Source of the DNA: Streptomyces zingiberis
GTDB taxonomy: Bacteria > Actinomycetota > Actinomycetes > Streptomycetales > Streptomycetaceae
DNA length: 64,000 bases
Assembly: GCF_012034935.1 (NCBI RefSeq)
Contig: NZ_JAATEN010000015.1
Coordinates: forward strand, 92,857 to 156,856
Direction of reading: 5' to 3'
Made by a program: the position numbers and the translations under genes
Shown here: positions 35,473-42,918 of the stretch, piece by piece
Layout of the letters: every line of letters begins with the position of its first letter
Numbering within the stretch: position 1 is the stretch's first letter
The notes under the pieces: generated by a model
What the model saw: the letters and a program-made list of their open reading frames with translations, nothing else
Told to the model about the DNA's origin: nothing
The model's database searches: none

Positions 35473-35518
35473 TGGCGGCCGTTGACGGGACGGGCCTTCC
35501 GGAGAACCCGCCACCCTG

Positions 35519-35531
35519 TGACGTTTCGTCA
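35519..35531. promoter_or_regulatory. Palindrome TGACGTTTCGTCA, candidate operator
   Basis: A TGACG inverted repeat separated by three bases in an AT-richer patch 115 bases upstream of the ATP-binding protein gene. It is suitable for a dimeric regulator of unknown identity. Confidence 0.4.
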
Positions 35532-35644
35532 ACCAGAAGGACGGCGGACCCCATCAACGGGAGGGATCTTCCGGCGCGTGAATGGGTACAGCAGGTAGCG
35601 AAACGATCGCACAGCGCGACGGAGTTCCGAAAGGTGCCACCTCG

Positions 35645-36313
35645 ATGACGGAGACAAGCGACCGGACGGGCGGGCCGGAGAGCCGTTTCCCACGTCACCC
35701 CCGCAGCGTCGGCCGGGCCCGCGCGGCCCTGCGGGCCCAGCTCTCGGCCTGGGGGGTGGCGGGTGACGCGGCGGACAACGCCGAACTGCTGATCTCCGAG
35801 CTGATGACGAACGCCGTCCGGCACGCCCAGGCGCCGCCGGGCCGGGAGATCGCGGCCCGCTTCGCGCTGACGGAGGGGCGGCTGCTGCTGGAGGTGTCGG
35901 ACGCGGGGGAGCGGCTGCCGGTGCCGACGCAGGCGCCGCCGGACGCGGAGAACGGGCGCGGGCTGGCCCTCGTCGCGGCGCTCGCCCACGACTGGGGCGT
36001 GCGGCCGCGGGACGGCGTGGGCAAGTGCGTCTGGGCGCTGCTCGACCTGGCACCCGGCCTCGTCCCGGTGCCGCCCGCCGGTCCCGCGCCGGACGCGGGC
36101 GGCTGTCCGGGGCCGGTGCCCCCGGGCGGGGCGGGGATCGCGGGGCCGGGCGCGGGCGCGACCGGCCCCGTGGCGTGTGAGCCGGTGCCGTCCGGCGTCA
36201 CCGTGGTGGCACGCTCCGCGCCTCCGCCCCCGCCTGTGTCATCCCCTTCGCGTTCCGCGGCCCCGTGTGCCGTACCGGCCGCGGAGGGCGGCGTGGGCGA
36301 GCGGAGCGGCTGA
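35645..36313 (+). CDS. Anti-sigma-factor-type ATP-binding protein (RsbW-like HATPase)
   Basis: A 222-residue protein. Residues 15-140 form a GHKL ATPase domain: N-box ELLISELMTNAVRHA, G1 box VSDAGERLP, and G2 box ENGRGLALVAALAHDWG. This is the pattern of the very numerous Streptomyces RsbW-like kinases that bind sigma factors or anti-anti-sigma partners. No partner sigma or STAS gene is adjacent. The last 80 residues are Pro/Gly/Ala-rich and probably disordered. ATG 35645 is used, with AAGG upstream; an in-frame ATG at 35582 would add 21 residues. Confidence 0.88.
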   Translation: MTETSDRTGGPESRFPRHPRSVGRARAALRAQLSAWGVAGDAADNAELLISELMTNAVRHAQAPPGREIAARFALTEGRLLLEVSDAGERLPVPTQAPPDAENGRGLALVAALAHDWGVRPRDGVGKCVWALLDLAPGLVPVPPAGPAPDAGGCPGPVPPGGAGIAGPGAGATGPVACEPVPSGVTVVARSAPPPPPVSSPSRSAAPCAVPAAEGGVGERSG

Positions 36314-36334
36314 CCGGCCCGGCCGCGGGGCGCG

Positions 36335-36484
36335 TCAGCGCTTCTTCCCCCGGCGCTTGGCGAGGGCGGCGGCCGCGATCGGAAGGCCGGCGTTGAGCAC
36401 GCGGGTGACCTTGGCGACGGGCAGGCCGGTCCGCCGTGACACGGTCCGGGCGAGCGGGTCGACGATCTTGTTGAGGAACATCAT
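36335..36484 (-). CDS. Small basic hydrophobic protein, function unknown
   Basis: A 49-residue protein (start MMFLNKIVDPLARTV) with an amphipathic first half, a hydrophobic helix (LNAGLPIAAAALA) and a lysine/arginine-rich end (KRRGKKR). GAAGG lies directly before the two possible ATG codons (36484 or 36481). Composition suggests membrane or nucleic-acid association. No family is recognised with confidence. It converges on the anti-sigma-type gene, 21 bases apart. Confidence 0.65.
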   Translation of the reverse strand: MMFLNKIVDPLARTVSRRTGLPVAKVTRVLNAGLPIAAAALAKRRGKKR

Positions 36485-36654
36485 GCCTTCACCGTACGTC
36501 CGTTCCGGGGGGAATGGCCGGGACCGGTTCGCGGCGGGTTCCGGGGGCGGGGCGCCGGCGGAAGCGGTCCGGCCCCGCCGGGAGGGCGGTCCGGGCGGGG
36601 TTCCGGAAGCGGTCCGAAGCTGCCTGAGGCCGTCCGGAGCTGCGCGATGCCACC

Positions 36655-36694
36655 CCGAAGTCACTCGAAGTCACTCGAAATCACTCGAAGTCAC
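36655..36694. repeat. Tandem repeat of TCGAAGTCAC (four copies)
   Basis: Four 10-base units, one with a single substitution. A 10-base period matches the DNA helix, so all copies face the same side. It could be a binding array for the small-protein promoter or a slippage product. Confidence 0.75.
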
Positions 36695-36797
36695 CCGGAG
36701 CGGTCCACCGCCGGTGCCCGAAGCGGCTGGTCCCGGGGCCGGTGACGGCGGGCGCGGACGTCCGGTGAAGAAAACCCGGAATATCTATGAGCATCCG

Positions 36798-36811
36798 TGC
36801 AACCGTTTCCG
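36798..36811. promoter_or_regulatory. Orphan LacI-family operator-like palindrome
   Basis: TGCAACCGTTTCCG fits the general LacI-family pattern TGNAANCGNTTNCA at all specified positions except the last. No coding gene starts just downstream. Confidence 0.4.
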
Positions 36812-36845
36812 GGGCAGGCGAGTCGTACTGGGTGTCGGACTTCCC

Positions 36846-36890
36846 GGGGAAAATCTGGGGGGATTTCAGGGGGGCCGATCGTTTGGGGGG
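36846..36890 (+). other. Potential G-quadruplex motif
   Basis: Four G-runs of 4, 6, 6 and 6 bases (36846-36849, 36857-36862, 36869-36874, 36885-36890) are separated by loops of 7, 6 and 10 mixed bases. The AT-containing loops make it stand out from ordinary GC-rich background. Confidence 0.5.
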
Positions 36891-37161
36891 ATCCGAGGGC
36901 GCCCGGCCGGTCAGGCAGGGCGCCCTCGGTGGTTTCCGCCCGGATCGCGGCGACCGGGCCCGTGGTGCCGTCGTCGGGCACGGTCAGGAGGCCCTCCGCC
37001 CGGCCTGGGGCCCGTGGCTTCCTTCGGTGCCCGCCGGGGCCCTCGTCCGCACGCACCTCGGGCCCCCGGGGCTCCGGCGGTCCACCGGCTGCCGCCCGCC
37101 ACCCCGAGGTCGGCCGGTCCGGCCCCGTGGCCCACCGCCGTCCACGGCCGCCCACTTCCGT

Positions 37162-38082
37162 CTACGGCCCTTCACCGAGCCCTTCGGCGTCCCCCGCGCG
37201 CGGAAAGGAACTCTGCGCCCCCGCCCCGGCGCAGGCAGCCGCGCCCACGCGTACCGCGTACCGCACCGCCGCCTCCAGCCCGTCCCCGGTGCTCAGCCGC
37301 CAGGCCAGGGCGCCGGTGAAGGCGTCGCCGGCGCCGGTGGTGTCCACCACCGTCACCCGGGGGGCGGGCACCGTGAACGTCCCGTGCCGGCCGGCGGCCA
37401 GCGCGCCGGCGGCCCCGAGGGTGACCACGACCGACCGCGGCCCCCGGGAGAGCAGCGCCGAGGCCCAGGTCCCGGGGTCGGTGGAGTCCCCGGCCGGGTG
37501 GCCGCCGAGCAGGGCCAGCGCCTCGTGCTCGTTGACCACGAGCGGGTCGCAGGCGGCGAGGACCTCGGGCGCGAGGGCGGCGGGCGGTGAGGCGTTGAGC
37601 ACCAGCCGGGCGCCCGGCGCCAGCGACCGGGTGACCTCCGCGACCGTCTCCGCCGGGATCTCCAGCTGCACCGAGACGACCCGCGCGGCGGCCAGCAGGC
37701 TCCCGGCGGCCCTGATGTCCTGCGGGGCGAGGCGGGCGTTGGCGCCGGGGGAGACGACGATGCTGTTGTCACCGGCCCCGTCCACGGTGATGACGGCCAC
37801 CCCGGTGGGCCCGTCGCCGACGAGGACCCCGACGGTGTCCACCCCGGCCGCGCGCTGCGACTCCAGCAGCAGCTCCCCGTGGGCGTCGGCGCCGACCCGG
37901 GCCAGCAGCGCGACGCGCGCCCCGAGGCGGGCCGCCGCGACGGCCTGGTTCGCGCCCTTGCCGCCGGGATGGACGGACAGGCCGGAGCCGAGCACGGTCT
38001 CACCGGCCCCGGGGCGCCGATCGACCCCGATGACGAGGTCGGCGTTGGCCGAGCCCACGACCAGCAGGTCGTAGCCGTGCAT
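37162..38082 (-). CDS. rbsK: Ribokinase (PfkB family)
   Basis: A 306-residue sugar kinase. It has both PfkB signatures: the N-terminal SANADLVIGVDRRPGAGETV with HPGGKGANQAVAAARLGA, and the C-terminal DTTGAGDAFTGALAWRL carrying the catalytic aspartate and anion hole. The GGKGANQA wording is typical of ribokinase, which makes ribose 5-phosphate from ribose and ATP in the cytoplasm. AAGGGAG upstream supports ATG 38082. No ribose transporter or rbsR is adjacent, so it is a stand-alone gene, divergent from the helicase gene. Confidence 0.9.
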   Translation of the reverse strand: MHGYDLLVVGSANADLVIGVDRRPGAGETVLGSGLSVHPGGKGANQAVAAARLGARVALLARVGADAHGELLLESQRAAGVDTVGVLVGDGPTGVAVITVDGAGDNSIVVSPGANARLAPQDIRAAGSLLAAARVVSVQLEIPAETVAEVTRSLAPGARLVLNASPPAALAPEVLAACDPLVVNEHEALALLGGHPAGDSTDPGTWASALLSRGPRSVVVTLGAAGALAAGRHGTFTVPAPRVTVVDTTGAGDAFTGALAWRLSTGDGLEAAVRYAVRVGAAACAGAGAQSSFPRAGDAEGLGEGP

Positions 38083-38435
38083 GTGCGGTCTCCCTTCGTC
38101 CGGGACATCCCGGGGTCTCCCGGACGCTCCCGAGCGGAACGCGCGTCCGCCCGGGCGGTGGACGGCGCTGTCCCGGTGCTGTCGCCGGGCCCAGCTTGAC
38201 CCATCGCGGGGCCCGTTGGGGGCGGGTCACCGCCGATCGGCCGTTCCGGGACGCCCCCGGAACCCCAGGGGGACCACACGGGGACGACTCCACGCGGCTT
38301 CGTGGGCGGTCCGGGTACGGATCCGGCCGCGTCCGCCGCCGGGCCGAACCCGCCGCCACGCGCCCCGCCTGCCCCCGCCCTCCTGCCCCGGCCCGGCGCG
38401 GGAGGGCTGTCCGCGCCTGCGGGTACCGTCCCCCC
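38083..38435. other. Divergent intergenic region rbsK / RecD2 gene
   Basis: 353 bases without a gene. A TACCGT box (38424-38429) six bases before the helicase ATG, with no ribosome binding site, suggests a leaderless helicase transcript. Confidence 0.5.
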
Positions 38436-40652
38436 ATGGCACAACTGGCGGTTGTCGAGGGAGTCCTGGAGCGGATCACCTACGCGAACGAGGACAACGG
38501 CTACACGGTGGCCCGGGTCGACACCGGCCGCGGCGCGGGCGATCTGCTGACGGTCGTGGGCTCGCTGCTCGGCGCCCAGCCGGGCGAGTCGCTGCGGATG
38601 GAGGGCCGCTGGGGCTCCCACCCGCAGTACGGCCGGCAGTTCACGGTCGAGAACTACACCACCGTGCTCCCCGCCACCGTCCAGGGCATCCGCCGCTATC
38701 TGGGCTCCGGGCTGATCAAGGGCATCGGCCCGCGGATCGCGGAGCGGATCGTCGACCACTTCGGCACGGACACCCTCGATGTCATCGAGGGGAGCCCGGA
38801 GCGGCTGATCGAGGTCCCCGGGCTGGGGCCGAAGCGGACCAGGCTGATCGGCGCCGCCTGGGAGGAGCAGAAGGCGATCAAGGAGGTGATGATCTTCCTC
38901 CAGGGGGTCGGGGTCTCCACCTCCATCGCCGTGCGCATCTACAAGAAGTACGGTGACGCCTCCATCTCCGTCGTCCGGAACGAGCCCTACCGGCTGGCGG
39001 CGGACGTCTGGGGCATCGGCTTCCTCACCGCCGACCGCATCGCGCAGTCCGTCGGGATACCGCACGACAGCCCCGAGCGCGTCAAGGCCGGGCTGCGGTA
39101 CGCGCTGTCGCAATCCTCCGACCAGGGGCACTGCTACCTCCCCGAGGAGCGGCTGATCTCCGACGCGGTGAAGCTGCTCCAGGTGGACACCGGCCTGGTC
39201 ATCGACTGCCTGGGGGAGCTGGCGGCGGACGAGGAGGCCGGGGGCGTCGTCCGGCAGTCCGTGCCCGGCGAGGAGGACGGCAGCCCGGTCTCCGCGGTCT
39301 ACCTGCTGCCGTTCCACCGGGCCGAGATCTCCCTCGCCGGGCAGGTGCTGCGGCTGCTCCGCACGGAGGAGGACCGGATGCCCGCCTTCGCCTCGGTGGA
39401 CTGGGCCAAGGCGCTCGGCTGGCTGGGCCGGCGCACGGGCGCGGAGCTGGCGCCGGAGCAGGAGCAGGCGGTGCGGCTGGCGCTCACGGAGAAGGTCGCC
39501 GTGCTCACCGGCGGTCCCGGCTGCGGCAAGTCCTTCACCGTCCGGTCCGTGGTGGAGCTGGCCCGGGCCAAGCGGGCCAAGGTGGTGCTCGCGGCGCCGA
39601 CCGGCCGGGCCGCCAAGCGGCTGGCGGAGCTGACGGGCGCCGAGGCGTCCACGGTCCACCGGCTGCTGGAGCTCAGGCCCGGCGGGGACGCGGCATACGA
39701 CCGGGAGCGCCCCCTGGACGCCGATCTGGTGGTGGTCGACGAGGCGTCGATGCTCGATCTGCTGCTCGCGAACAAGCTGGTCAAGGCCGTGCCACCGGGC
39801 GCGCACCTGCTGCTGGTGGGGGATGTGGACCAGCTCCCCTCGGTCGGGGCGGGGGAGGTGCTGCGCGATCTGCTCGCCCCCGGCTCCCCGGTGCCGGCCG
39901 TCCGGCTCACCCGGATCTTCCGCCAGGCCCAGCAGTCGGGGGTGGTCACCAACGCCCACCGCATCAACTCCGGCGTCCCCCCGATCACCCACGGCCTGCC
40001 CGATTTCTTCCTCTTCCCGGAGGAGGACACCGAGGAGGCCGGGCGGCTCACCGTGGACGTGGTGGCGCGCCGCATCCCCGCCCGGTTCGGGCTGGACCCC
40101 CGGCGGGACGTGCAGGTACTGGCCCCCATGCACCGCGGCCCGGCCGGGGCCGGCGCGCTCAACGGACTGCTCCAGCAGGCGGTCACCCCGGCCCGCCCCG
40201 ACCTGCCGGAGCGGCGCTTCGGCGGCCGGGTCTTCCGCGTCGGCGACAAGGTCACCCAGATCCGCAACAACTACGAGAAGGGCGCCAACGGCGTCTTCAA
40301 CGGCACGGTCGGCGTGGTCACCGCGCTCAGCCCGGACGACCAGCGGCTCACCGTCCGCACCGACGAGGACGAGGAGGTCCCCTACGACTTCGACGAGCTG
40401 GACGAGCTGGCGCACGCCTACGCGGTGACGATCCACCGTTCCCAGGGCAGCGAGTACCCGGCCGTGGTGGTGCCCGTCACCACCGGCGCCTGGATGATGC
40501 TCCAGCGGAATCTGCTCTACACGGCGGTCACCCGGGCCCGGAAGCTGGTGGTGCTGGTCGGCTCCCGCCGGGCGCTCGGGCAGGCGGTCCGCACCGTCTC
40601 GGCGGGGCGGCGGTGCACCGCGCTGGACCACCGGCTGCGCGGTGCGATCTGA
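38436..40652 (+). CDS. recD2: RecD2-like ATP-dependent DNA helicase
   Basis: A 738-residue SF1B helicase that occurs without RecB/RecC. The N-terminal domain (1-100) is followed by helix-hairpin-helix repeats (LIKGIGPRIAERIV, LIEVPGLGPKRTRLIG). Walker A is TGGPGCGKSFT (near 356), Walker B VVVDEASMLD, then GDVDQLPSVGAGEVL, and a C-terminal SH3-like and motif VI region (YAVTIHRSQGSEYP, YTAVTRARK). It should unwind DNA 5' to 3' and help repair or replication-fork processing. ATG 38436 has no Shine-Dalgarno and follows TACCGT at leaderless distance. Confidence 0.93.
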   Translation: MAQLAVVEGVLERITYANEDNGYTVARVDTGRGAGDLLTVVGSLLGAQPGESLRMEGRWGSHPQYGRQFTVENYTTVLPATVQGIRRYLGSGLIKGIGPRIAERIVDHFGTDTLDVIEGSPERLIEVPGLGPKRTRLIGAAWEEQKAIKEVMIFLQGVGVSTSIAVRIYKKYGDASISVVRNEPYRLAADVWGIGFLTADRIAQSVGIPHDSPERVKAGLRYALSQSSDQGHCYLPEERLISDAVKLLQVDTGLVIDCLGELAADEEAGGVVRQSVPGEEDGSPVSAVYLLPFHRAEISLAGQVLRLLRTEEDRMPAFASVDWAKALGWLGRRTGAELAPEQEQAVRLALTEKVAVLTGGPGCGKSFTVRSVVELARAKRAKVVLAAPTGRAAKRLAELTGAEASTVHRLLELRPGGDAAYDRERPLDADLVVVDEASMLDLLLANKLVKAVPPGAHLLLVGDVDQLPSVGAGEVLRDLLAPGSPVPAVRLTRIFRQAQQSGVVTNAHRINSGVPPITHGLPDFFLFPEEDTEEAGRLTVDVVARRIPARFGLDPRRDVQVLAPMHRGPAGAGALNGLLQQAVTPARPDLPERRFGGRVFRVGDKVTQIRNNYEKGANGVFNGTVGVVTALSPDDQRLTVRTDEDEEVPYDFDELDELAHAYAVTIHRSQGSEYPAVVVPVTTGAWMMLQRNLLYTAVTRARKLVVLVGSRRALGQAVRTVSAGRRCTALDHRLRGAI

Positions 40653-40980
40653 GCCGGCGGCGCCCGCCCCGCCCCGCCGGCCCGCCGTCTCTCCCGGCCC
40701 CGCCGCAGCCCCGTCCCGGCCCGGGCACTGCCCTGTCACCGCCCGGTCACTGCTCCGGCGGCGCCGTTTCCTGCCGGTTTCCGGCGTTTTCCGTCCGCCG
40801 GTGACCGGCGTCGCCTTTCACGATCGCGCGACGTGCAGCAGGATGGACGGACAAGCGGCACGCCGTGCCATCCATAGACCTCTCGGCCGACCCCGAGTGC
40901 ACTGCTGCACGCCATATGGGGGAAGGTAGAGGCAGTCAGGGCACCTCGAAGAAGAGGCACAACCGTCGGTGAGGGACCAC
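40653..40980. other. citA upstream region with nested inverted repeats
   Basis: 328 bases without a gene. CGTGCAGCAG (40832-40841) pairs with CTGCTGCACG (40912-40921). Inside lie GGATGG/CCATCC and the hairpin GGCACG-C-CGTGCC (40857-40869). This could be a structured leader or a regulatory site of citrate synthase. A possible -10 box TAGACC lies near 40875. Confidence 0.5.
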
Positions 40981-42270
40981 GTGAGCGACAACTCAGTAGT
41001 ACTGCGGTACGGGGACGGCGAGTACACCTTCCCCATCGTCGACAGCACGGTCGGCGACAAGGGCTTCGACGTCTCGAAGCTGCGTAACCAGACCGGTCTG
41101 GTGACCCTGGACAGCGGTTACGGCAACACCGCGGCGTACAAATCGGCGATCACCTATCTCGACGGTGAGGAGGGCATCCTCCGCTACCGCGGCTACCCCA
41201 TCGAGCAGCTCGCCGAGGGCAGCAGCTTCCTCGAGACCGCCTACCTGCTGATCAACGGCGAGCTCCCCACCGGCGACGAGCTCTCCGCCTTCCAGAACGA
41301 GATCACCCAGCACACCCTGCTGCACGAGGACGTCAAGCGCTTCTACGACGGCTTCCCGCGTGACGCGCACCCGATGGCGATGCTGTCCTCGGTGGTCAGC
41401 GCGCTGTCCACGTTCTACCAGGACAGCCACAACCCGTTCCACGAGAACCAGCGCCACCTCTCGACGATCCGGCTGCTCGCCAAGGTGCCGACGATCGCCG
41501 CGTACGCGTACAAGAAGTCCATCGGCCACCCGGTGGTCTACCCGCGCAACGACCTCGGGTACGTCGAGAACTTCCTGCGGATGACCTTCTCGGTGCCCGC
41601 CGCCGAGTACGAGCTGAACCCGGTCGTCGTCGACGCGCTGGACAAGCTGCTGATCCTCCACGCCGACCACGAGCAGAACTGCTCCACCTCCACGGTGCGC
41701 CTGGTCGGCTCCTCGCAGGCGAACATGTTCGCCTCCATCTCGGCCGGGATCAGCGCCCTGTGGGGCCCGCTGCACGGCGGCGCCAACCAGTCGGTGCTGG
41801 AGATGCTGGAGGGCATCCGCAACTCCGGCGGCGACGTCGACACCTTCATCCGCAAGGTGAAGAACAAGGAAGACGGCGTGAAGCTCATGGGCTTCGGGCA
41901 CCGCGTCTACAAGAACTTCGACCCCCGGGCGAAGATCATCAAGGCGCACGCGCACGAGGTGCTGGCGGCCCTGGGCAAGTCCGACGAGCTGCTCGACATC
42001 GCGCTCAAGCTGGAGGAGCACGCGCTGGCCGACGACTACTTCGTCGAGCGCAAGCTCTACCCCAACGTGGACTTCTACACCGGTCTGATCTACCGGGCGA
42101 TGGGCTTCCCCACCGAGATGTTCACCGTGCTCTTCGCCCTCGGCCGGCTCCCCGGCTGGATCGCCCAGTGGCACGAGATGATCAAGGAGCCCGGTTCCCG
42201 TATCGGCCGCCCGCGCCAGATCTACACGGGCGTGGTCCAGCGCGACTTCGTGGAGCTGGAGAAGCGCTGA
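40981..42270 (+). CDS. citA: Citrate synthase
   Basis: A 429-residue type II citrate synthase that joins oxaloacetate and acetyl-CoA at the entry of the TCA cycle. Catalytic histidines are in PLHGGANQ and GFGHRVYK, and the conserved C-terminal RPRQIYTG is present. The N-terminus (SDNSVVLRYGDGEYTF) matches the Streptomyces enzyme, which supports GTG 40981 with GAGGGA just upstream; a GTG at 40969 is in frame. Codon use is strongly biased, as in highly expressed genes. A hairpin follows the stop. It is a single-gene unit. Confidence 0.97.
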   Translation: MSDNSVVLRYGDGEYTFPIVDSTVGDKGFDVSKLRNQTGLVTLDSGYGNTAAYKSAITYLDGEEGILRYRGYPIEQLAEGSSFLETAYLLINGELPTGDELSAFQNEITQHTLLHEDVKRFYDGFPRDAHPMAMLSSVVSALSTFYQDSHNPFHENQRHLSTIRLLAKVPTIAAYAYKKSIGHPVVYPRNDLGYVENFLRMTFSVPAAEYELNPVVVDALDKLLILHADHEQNCSTSTVRLVGSSQANMFASISAGISALWGPLHGGANQSVLEMLEGIRNSGGDVDTFIRKVKNKEDGVKLMGFGHRVYKNFDPRAKIIKAHAHEVLAALGKSDELLDIALKLEEHALADDYFVERKLYPNVDFYTGLIYRAMGFPTEMFTVLFALGRLPGWIAQWHEMIKEPGSRIGRPRQIYTGVVQRDFVELEKR

Positions 42271-42283
42271 CGCTCCGCACCAC

Positions 42284-42307
42284 CGCCGGGGCCTGACCGC
42301 CCCGGCG
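42284..42307 (+). terminator. Hairpin terminator after citrate synthase
   Basis: CGCCGGGGC and its complement form a nine-base-pair stem around a six-base loop, 14 bases after the citA stop codon. Confidence 0.75.
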
Positions 42308-42481
42308 CGCGCCGCCCACTCCGAGAGGCCGCCCCCACCGCCCGGTGACACCACCGGCCGCACGGGCGGCCTTTCGCACGCCCCGGCCGCCCGGCTTCTG
42401 TGCCGCGGGGCCGCGACGGTTCGTGAGTAGCCGGGTGGCCGATTCGTTGAAGTGGCCGCGCGGAGGGGCCGGGGCGGAAAA

Positions 42482-42541
42482 GGTGGAGAGCGCTTCCCGC
42501 GGTCGATCCCCCCACGGGTCGACCGGTGAAGCGCTCTCCAA
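42482..42541. repeat. 13-base inverted repeat made of two LacI-like half-palindromes
   Basis: TGGAGAGCGCTTC and its exact complement face each other across about 33 bases; the space between holds a second inverted pair GGTCGA/TCGACC. Each arm centres on AGCGCT, like LacI-family operators (for example CebR-type TGGGAGCGCTCCCA). It may be two operators for DNA looping, or a stable RNA hairpin ending transcription. Confidence 0.6.
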
Positions 42542-42918
42542 TCCCGGATCGGATTCCCCCCACGGGATCCGGCCGGGGGCCTTTCGTCCGCCGCGGAGGT
42601 CCGCGGGCGGGAAACGGTGAAGCCCACTGCTGTTCGGTTGTCCGGGCGTGCCGGGTGCTGTCTGCCGGGACGGCGCGTACGGGAGGGCCGCTCAAAGCTC
42701 CCCGGGCACGCGCCCCGGCCGCGCCGGCCGGGATCCGTCCCCCAAGACGGTCCGTCCGGCGGATGCCGCACCCCGCCGGAGGTGTTGCATCGCAGGGTTA
42801 GACACACGACCACCCCGGATGGTTACCCCCCGATGAGTGTGACCTGCGTCTCATGCCATACGGGGGCAGGCCGGGGCAAGGGGCCCGAAGGGGAGGTCCG
42901 GCCGCCGGGGTGAGGGTG

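Larger units (their letters stand above)
35209..35644. other. Intergenic region rich in inverted repeats
   Basis: 436 bases with no gene. It contains the operon terminator, a GGGAAGCC triplet repeat (35394-35420), a small GGCCCG/CGGGCC hairpin (35421-35436), a 12-base inverted repeat with CACGTG cores (35436-35472), and a TGACG-TTT-CGTCA palindrome (35519-35531). The last two lie upstream of the ATP-binding protein gene. Confidence 0.6.
36485..37161. other. Long intergenic region with repeat, operator-like site and G-runs
   Basis: 677 bases without a supported gene; open frames give only low-complexity sequence. Between 36655 and 36694 TCGAAGTCAC recurs four times. A near-consensus LacI-type site lies at 36798-36811 and four evenly spaced G-runs at 36846-36890. 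The 36770-36830 part is AT-richer than its surroundings, like a promoter. Confidence 0.6.
42271..42918. other. Intergenic region between citA and the copper operon
   Basis: 648 bases; the genes on both sides point towards it. No supported gene. It holds the citA terminator and a large inverted repeat at 42482-42541. The segment 42580-42900 has nothing recognisable. Confidence 0.55.

Noticed and set aside
36655..36694. CRISPR-like array
   Set aside because: Units are 10 bases with no spacers and no cas genes; a simple tandem repeat.
36787..37590. Possible gene on the plus strand in the 36.5-37.2 kb gap
   Set aside because: After about 40 mixed residues it becomes low-complexity and runs antisense into rbsK. 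There is no convincing ribosome binding site.
37353..40739. 1128-codon antisense frame across rbsK and the helicase
   Set aside because: It covers two well-supported genes on both strands and has no recognisable domain. The frame is open only because of high GC content.
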